A DNA stretch of 8,247 nt from Persebacter sp051009035 (GTDB taxonomy: Bacteria; Pseudomonadota; Gammaproteobacteria; Tethybacterales; Persebacteraceae). A model generated the notes under the pieces. The model searched no databases, had not been told where the DNA came from, and saw only the letters and a program-made list of their open reading frames with translations. Within the stretch, counting starts at the first letter, position 1; each line of letters opens with the position of its first letter. Positions 5,155-8,247 of the stretch are shown here, piece after piece. A program made the position numbers and the translations under genes. The stretch is taken from positions 1 through 8,247 of the forward strand of contig JBPCWY010000147.1 of assembly GCA_051009035.1 (NCBI GenBank), given 5' to 3'.

Positions 5155-7992
5155 ATGCCGCACCGCGAAGAAGTTGCCAACGCCATTGTCGCCCAAATTT
5201 TGGAGCGGCTGCTCGGCATGGAAGTGCGCCCGGAAACCACCAGACGCGCCGATGGGCGGTTGCTGGATATTTTTATTCCCGCACACAATGCCGTTTTAGA
5301 GGCAAAATACGATAATTTCGGCGCGGCGGTAGAAGCCGCGCAAAAACGCTGGAAAACCATGAAACCTGCGCCGAAAATTGTCGGAGCGTTGTCGTATCAT
5401 CCGGAATTCGCCAAAAATATTGAGCGGGCAATACGAAACGACATGCCGGTTGAATTTGCATTAAGCGGCGACATTCTCGCCGATTGGCATTTACTCAAAA
5501 GAACCGGAACGGTTTTTGATTTGGCGCAATCGTTGCGCCGTCCGGCGGCGATTCTTGACCCGCAAAAAGACGAAGTCGCGGAAGCGGTTGAGTTAATTGA
5601 AAGCCACATAAACGCATTTTACGAATATAATGCCGACAATCGCGGCACGCTCCACAAAATAGCGCATGTTTTGCAGGCAAGTTCTAACGGCGGCGAAAAA
5701 AAGGCAATATACGAACAATCCGCGCGGGTGGGCGGATTAATTTTATTCGGCGCAATGCTGTTTCAGATAGCATTGGCGAAAAAACACGATGACGTAAACC
5801 GCCCGAAAGATGTTACGGAATTGGAATCCGAATGGCGGCATATTTTGGAAGAAATTAATTACGCCGCTATTTTCAGGGTTGCCTTGCAAATATTGGAAAA
5901 ATGCAGTTTTAACAAACGCGATTTGGAGGTTTTACTGTCCGCCGCTGAACAAGTGGAGCAAATCGCCGAAGACGGAGTGGATTTAATGGGGCGCATTTAC
6001 CACCGGCTTTTGGCGGACGCCAAACCGCTCGGCGCGTTTTATACTTCCATTCCGGCGGCGACTCTCATCGCCGGATTGTCGTTGCCTTCCGAAGATTGGG
6101 GAACCAACGAGGAATGGGCGGATTTGGATTTTATTAAAAAATTTCGCATCGCCGACCCGGCATGCGGCTCCGGAACTTTGCTGGCGGCGGCGTGCTGGCA
6201 AATGCGCGATAATTTTTCGCGCGCCGATGCGAAAGTTAACGGCATTAAAATCGGCGGGCGGCTTTCCGAAACAAAACTCATGGATTTACTGCAAAAAAGT
6301 TTTTTGGAGGAAATTATTTGGGGTTATGATGTTTTGGAAACCGCCGGACATTTAACCGCCATGACTCTGGGATTAATGGCGCCCGATGTGGATTTTCGCA
6401 AGGCGCATATTTACCGCACCATTATCGGCAAAACCTCGCTGGGCGCGGCGGCGGGCAGTTTGGAATGGCTGGAAGGGACTCCGATATTTAACCGCGACCG
6501 GCAAGTGGAAGAACAAAATTCCGCCGCGGAAGCGCCGGAATTATTGGACCTTTGCATTATGAACCCGCCTTTTGTACGCGGCACATTGGGACATGAATCT
6601 TTCAGTTTTTTACCGCCCATAGAACGGGAAGCCGTCCATAACCGCATCCGCGAATTGGGGCGGCGTCATCGTTTTGTCGGCGACAAGGGACAAGGGGCGG
6701 CGTTTGTCGCTTTGGCGTGCCAGCAGGAGCGGCGCGAATTTAAGATTAAAGAAGGCGGGCGTATCGCCTTAATTTTGCCGTCCACTTTTGCCGTAGGAAT
6801 GGGAAAAGCATGGAGCGGCGCGCGCGCAAAAATAGAAAAACATTTTGACTTGGAAACGTTGATTGTCAGCCGCGAAGAACACCGCCCCAATTTTTCGGAA
6901 AACACAAACTTGCAGGAATGCATCGTAATTGCCCGCAAGCGCAAAAACGGATGCAAGCCGAACAAAAAAGCGTTGTTTGCCGTTTTATCCCGCAATCCCA
7001 AAACTGCGGAAGAAGCCCATGCAACAACGCGGGCGATTCGGCTGGCGCAAAAAAGCGGCGAAGATGTCGGCGATTTGCGGGCTAACGGCGGAACGGCGGA
7101 AAACATAATCGGACAATACGCTTTTTTGCCGTGGCATGGAAAATCCGCATGGCGCGGCATATCGTTTGCGAATCTGTATTTGTCGCTGGTTGCGGAAACT
7201 TTTTCCGCTACAGGATGTTTGCATCCTTTTGCGGCAAAAGGGCGCGCGCCATTAACGCAACTTCAAAACATGGCTAATTTTGGAAGCCACCGGCTTGACT
7301 TATACCTTAACGACCGCACTGTTAAAAATAGACGCTGCCGTATTTCCCCGACTCCCACTGCATATGCCGGATATTTTCCCGGACACTACAAAACAAAAGC
7401 CGGTGTTTCCCAAAAAGACCTCCGAAACATTGCGGAAAATCCGCAATGCTATACCGTGCCTTTCCCGAAACACCAAAAATGGGCGGACGCTTTTTGGAAT
7501 AAAGCCGGGCGGATTGCAATATGCCAAAGTTTTGGTTTTAATACAATGCGGCGTTTAGCCGTGCTTGTTTCCAAACCCGTGCAAGCGTCCCATTATTGGC
7601 CGGTCAGTTTGCATAACGAAACTGAACAAAGATTAAAGGCGTTGGCGCTATGGCTAAACAGCACGCCGTCTTTGTTGTTAATCGCCAACTTGGCGCAATC
7701 CACCTACGGCTCAAAAGTCGGGTTTAGCCAAAAAGCGGCAAAAGAACTTCCGGTGTTTAATTTGGACGAATTGACGAAACCGCAATTAAAGAAATTAGCG
7801 GCGTTGTTTGACAAAACCGCCAAAGGCGAAGGTTTTTTGCCGATACCGCGCATGGCGCACGACCCCGTCCGAAAAGAAATAGACGATGCTTTTTCGCAAA
7901 TATGCGGTTTCGGCGATTTGTTGCCGTTGCGCGCCGCCCTCGCCGCCGAACCGATTATTACCAACCAACCGGCGGGCGTAGCGGCGGATTAA
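5155..7992 (+). CDS. Type IIG-like restriction-modification protein (nuclease plus N6-adenine methyltransferase), 945 aa
   Basis: Large cytoplasmic protein predicted to methylate adenine in a specific DNA sequence and to cut unmodified DNA. Domain order: (1) residues about 1-115, PD-(D/E)XK nuclease-like, with Asp38 in LLDIF, Glu49 and Lys51 in LEAKY, and Gln63 in AAQKRW, resembling the QxxxY element of type I/IIG nucleases; (2) about 130-290, a helical connector; (3) about 291-600, methyltransferase core, with LGAFYTS (292-298) as motif X, ADPACGSG (333-340) as S-adenosylmethionine motif I, and catalytic NPPF (470-473) as motif IV; (4) about 655-945, a presumed target-recognition region ending in ALWLNSTPSLLLI...GSKVGFSQKAAKELPVF, a pattern seen in type I/IIG proteins. 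ATG 5155 is chosen over TTG 5140, since GGAA sits upstream of the ATG and nothing precedes the TTG. The frame is intact. No specificity or separate nuclease gene is adjacent. The base composition looks less GC-rich than the ilv and alaS genes, which suggests horizontal transfer. It could instead be a methyltransferase with a degenerate nuclease. Confidence 0.85.
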   Translation: MPHREEVANAIVAQILERLLGMEVRPETTRRADGRLLDIFIPAHNAVLEAKYDNFGAAVEAAQKRWKTMKPAPKIVGALSYHPEFAKNIERAIRNDMPVEFALSGDILADWHLLKRTGTVFDLAQSLRRPAAILDPQKDEVAEAVELIESHINAFYEYNADNRGTLHKIAHVLQASSNGGEKKAIYEQSARVGGLILFGAMLFQIALAKKHDDVNRPKDVTELESEWRHILEEINYAAIFRVALQILEKCSFNKRDLEVLLSAAEQVEQIAEDGVDLMGRIYHRLLADAKPLGAFYTSIPAATLIAGLSLPSEDWGTNEEWADLDFIKKFRIADPACGSGTLLAAACWQMRDNFSRADAKVNGIKIGGRLSETKLMDLLQKSFLEEIIWGYDVLETAGHLTAMTLGLMAPDVDFRKAHIYRTIIGKTSLGAAAGSLEWLEGTPIFNRDRQVEEQNSAAEAPELLDLCIMNPPFVRGTLGHESFSFLPPIEREAVHNRIRELGRRHRFVGDKGQGAAFVALACQQERREFKIKEGGRIALILPSTFAVGMGKAWSGARAKIEKHFDLETLIVSREEHRPNFSENTNLQECIVIARKRKNGCKPNKKALFAVLSRNPKTAEEAHATTRAIRLAQKSGEDVGDLRANGGTAENIIGQYAFLPWHGKSAWRGISFANLYLSLVAETFSATGCLHPFAAKGRAPLTQLQNMANFGSHRLDLYLNDRTVKNRRCRISPTPTAYAGYFPGHYKTKAGVSQKDLRNIAENPQCYTVPFPKHQKWADAFWNKAGRIAICQSFGFNTMRRLAVLVSKPVQASHYWPVSLHNETEQRLKALALWLNSTPSLLLIANLAQSTYGSKVGFSQKAAKELPVFNLDELTKPQLKKLAALFDKTAKGEGFLPIPRMAHDPVRKEIDDAFSQICGFGDLLPLRAALAAEPIITNQPAGVAAD

Positions 7993-8011
7993 TTTTGCCG
8001 CCGGTTATTTT
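7982..8011 (+). terminator. Candidate terminator after the restriction-modification gene
   Basis: CGGCGG (7982-7987) pairs with CCGCCG (7998-8003) across a 10-nt loop that contains the gene's own TAA stop. The T-rich tract GTTATTTT (8004-8011) follows on the plus strand. The 3' flank overlaps the stop codon of the opposing alaS gene. On the minus strand no T-run follows, so it would mainly end rightward transcription. GCC/GGC words are common here, so chance pairing cannot be excluded. Confidence 0.4.
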
Positions 8012-8247
8012 GCGTTTGCCGCAAAATCCCGCGCCGCTTTTAACGCCGCTTTTATTTTGTCGGTGTCGCCGCCGCCGGCTTGGGCGTAGGCGGGTTTGCC
8101 GCCGCCTTTTGCGTTTGCTTCTTTTGCCGCCGCGTTCATCCATTCTTTCGCGCTGATGCCGCCCGCGCCGGACGCCGCAAAAGACGCGCTCCCGCCGCCG
8201 TCTCCCGCCAAAAATAACGCCGCTTGCGGCAATTCGCCGCGCAACTG
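8005..8247 (-). CDS. alaS: Alanyl-tRNA synthetase, C-terminal end (partial)
   Basis: The last 80 residues of a protein whose start lies beyond the right edge of the window. They match the C-terminal (DHHA1-type, C-Ala) domain of alanyl-tRNA synthetase: a hydrophobic strand (AALFLAGDGGGSASFAASG), a helix, then the glycine-rich signature GGGKPAYAQAGGGD, equivalent to GGGRPDMAQAGG in E. coli AlaS, and a final helix KIKAALKAARDFAANAK. The enzyme charges tRNA-Ala in the cytoplasm; this domain helps bind the tRNA elbow and links the aminoacylation and editing sites. The signature is intact. It converges with the restriction-modification gene, 12 bp between stops. The catalytic and editing domains cannot be assessed here. 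Confidence 0.92.
   Translation of the reverse strand, partial: QLRGELPQAALFLAGDGGGSASFAASGAGGISAKEWMNAAAKEANAKGGGKPAYAQAGGGDTDKIKAALKAARDFAANAK

Overview
The window looks like a chromosomal segment of a proteobacterium, most likely beta or gamma. The acetohydroxyacid synthase subunits, the DUF547 protein and the alanyl-tRNA synthetase tail all read like beta-/gammaproteobacterial versions. Coding DNA is rich in GCG/CGC codons and the short gaps between genes carry A/T runs. A hairpin repeat at the left edge resembles the small ATTCCC...GGGAAT palindromes (dRS3-like) known from Neisseria and other proteobacteria. No genus can be named from the sequence alone.

Layout. Bases 1-225 are AT-rich and non-coding. 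They hold a minus-strand terminator candidate (81-120) and a 14-bp GAAA-loop hairpin repeat followed by seven Ts (188-227). Two minus-strand genes follow: a 131-residue basic protein with a CxxC...CxxH motif (226-621, function unknown) and, upstream of it, an EamA-type membrane exporter (681-1571). An 84-bp divergent gap then leads to a plus-strand cluster: ilvI (1656-3359), ilvH (3359-3847) and a small two-span membrane protein of unknown function (3851-4261). A DUF547 secreted protein (4268-5065, minus) converges on this cluster with a 6-bp gap. A second divergent gap, with a palindromic -10 element and a GC hairpin, precedes a 945-residue restriction-modification-type protein (5155-7992, plus). 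That gene converges with the 3' end of alaS (8005-8247, minus, cut by the window).

How the genes work together. IlvI and IlvH form acetohydroxyacid synthase, the first common step of branched-chain amino acid synthesis. Their reading frames overlap by one base, so they are almost certainly co-translated. The small membrane protein follows after 3 bp, where ilvC is often found. The exporter shares the intergenic region with ilvI, so shared control is possible but not shown. The large 5155-7992 protein combines a PD-(D/E)XK nuclease motif with an N6-adenine methyltransferase core and a long C-terminal region. It has no specificity-subunit or endonuclease partner in view, so a one-polypeptide type IIG-like restriction-modification enzyme is the best reading. 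It is the strongest accessory element here. I see no CRISPR array, transposase, tRNA or rRNA, and no convincing multi-gene novel system.
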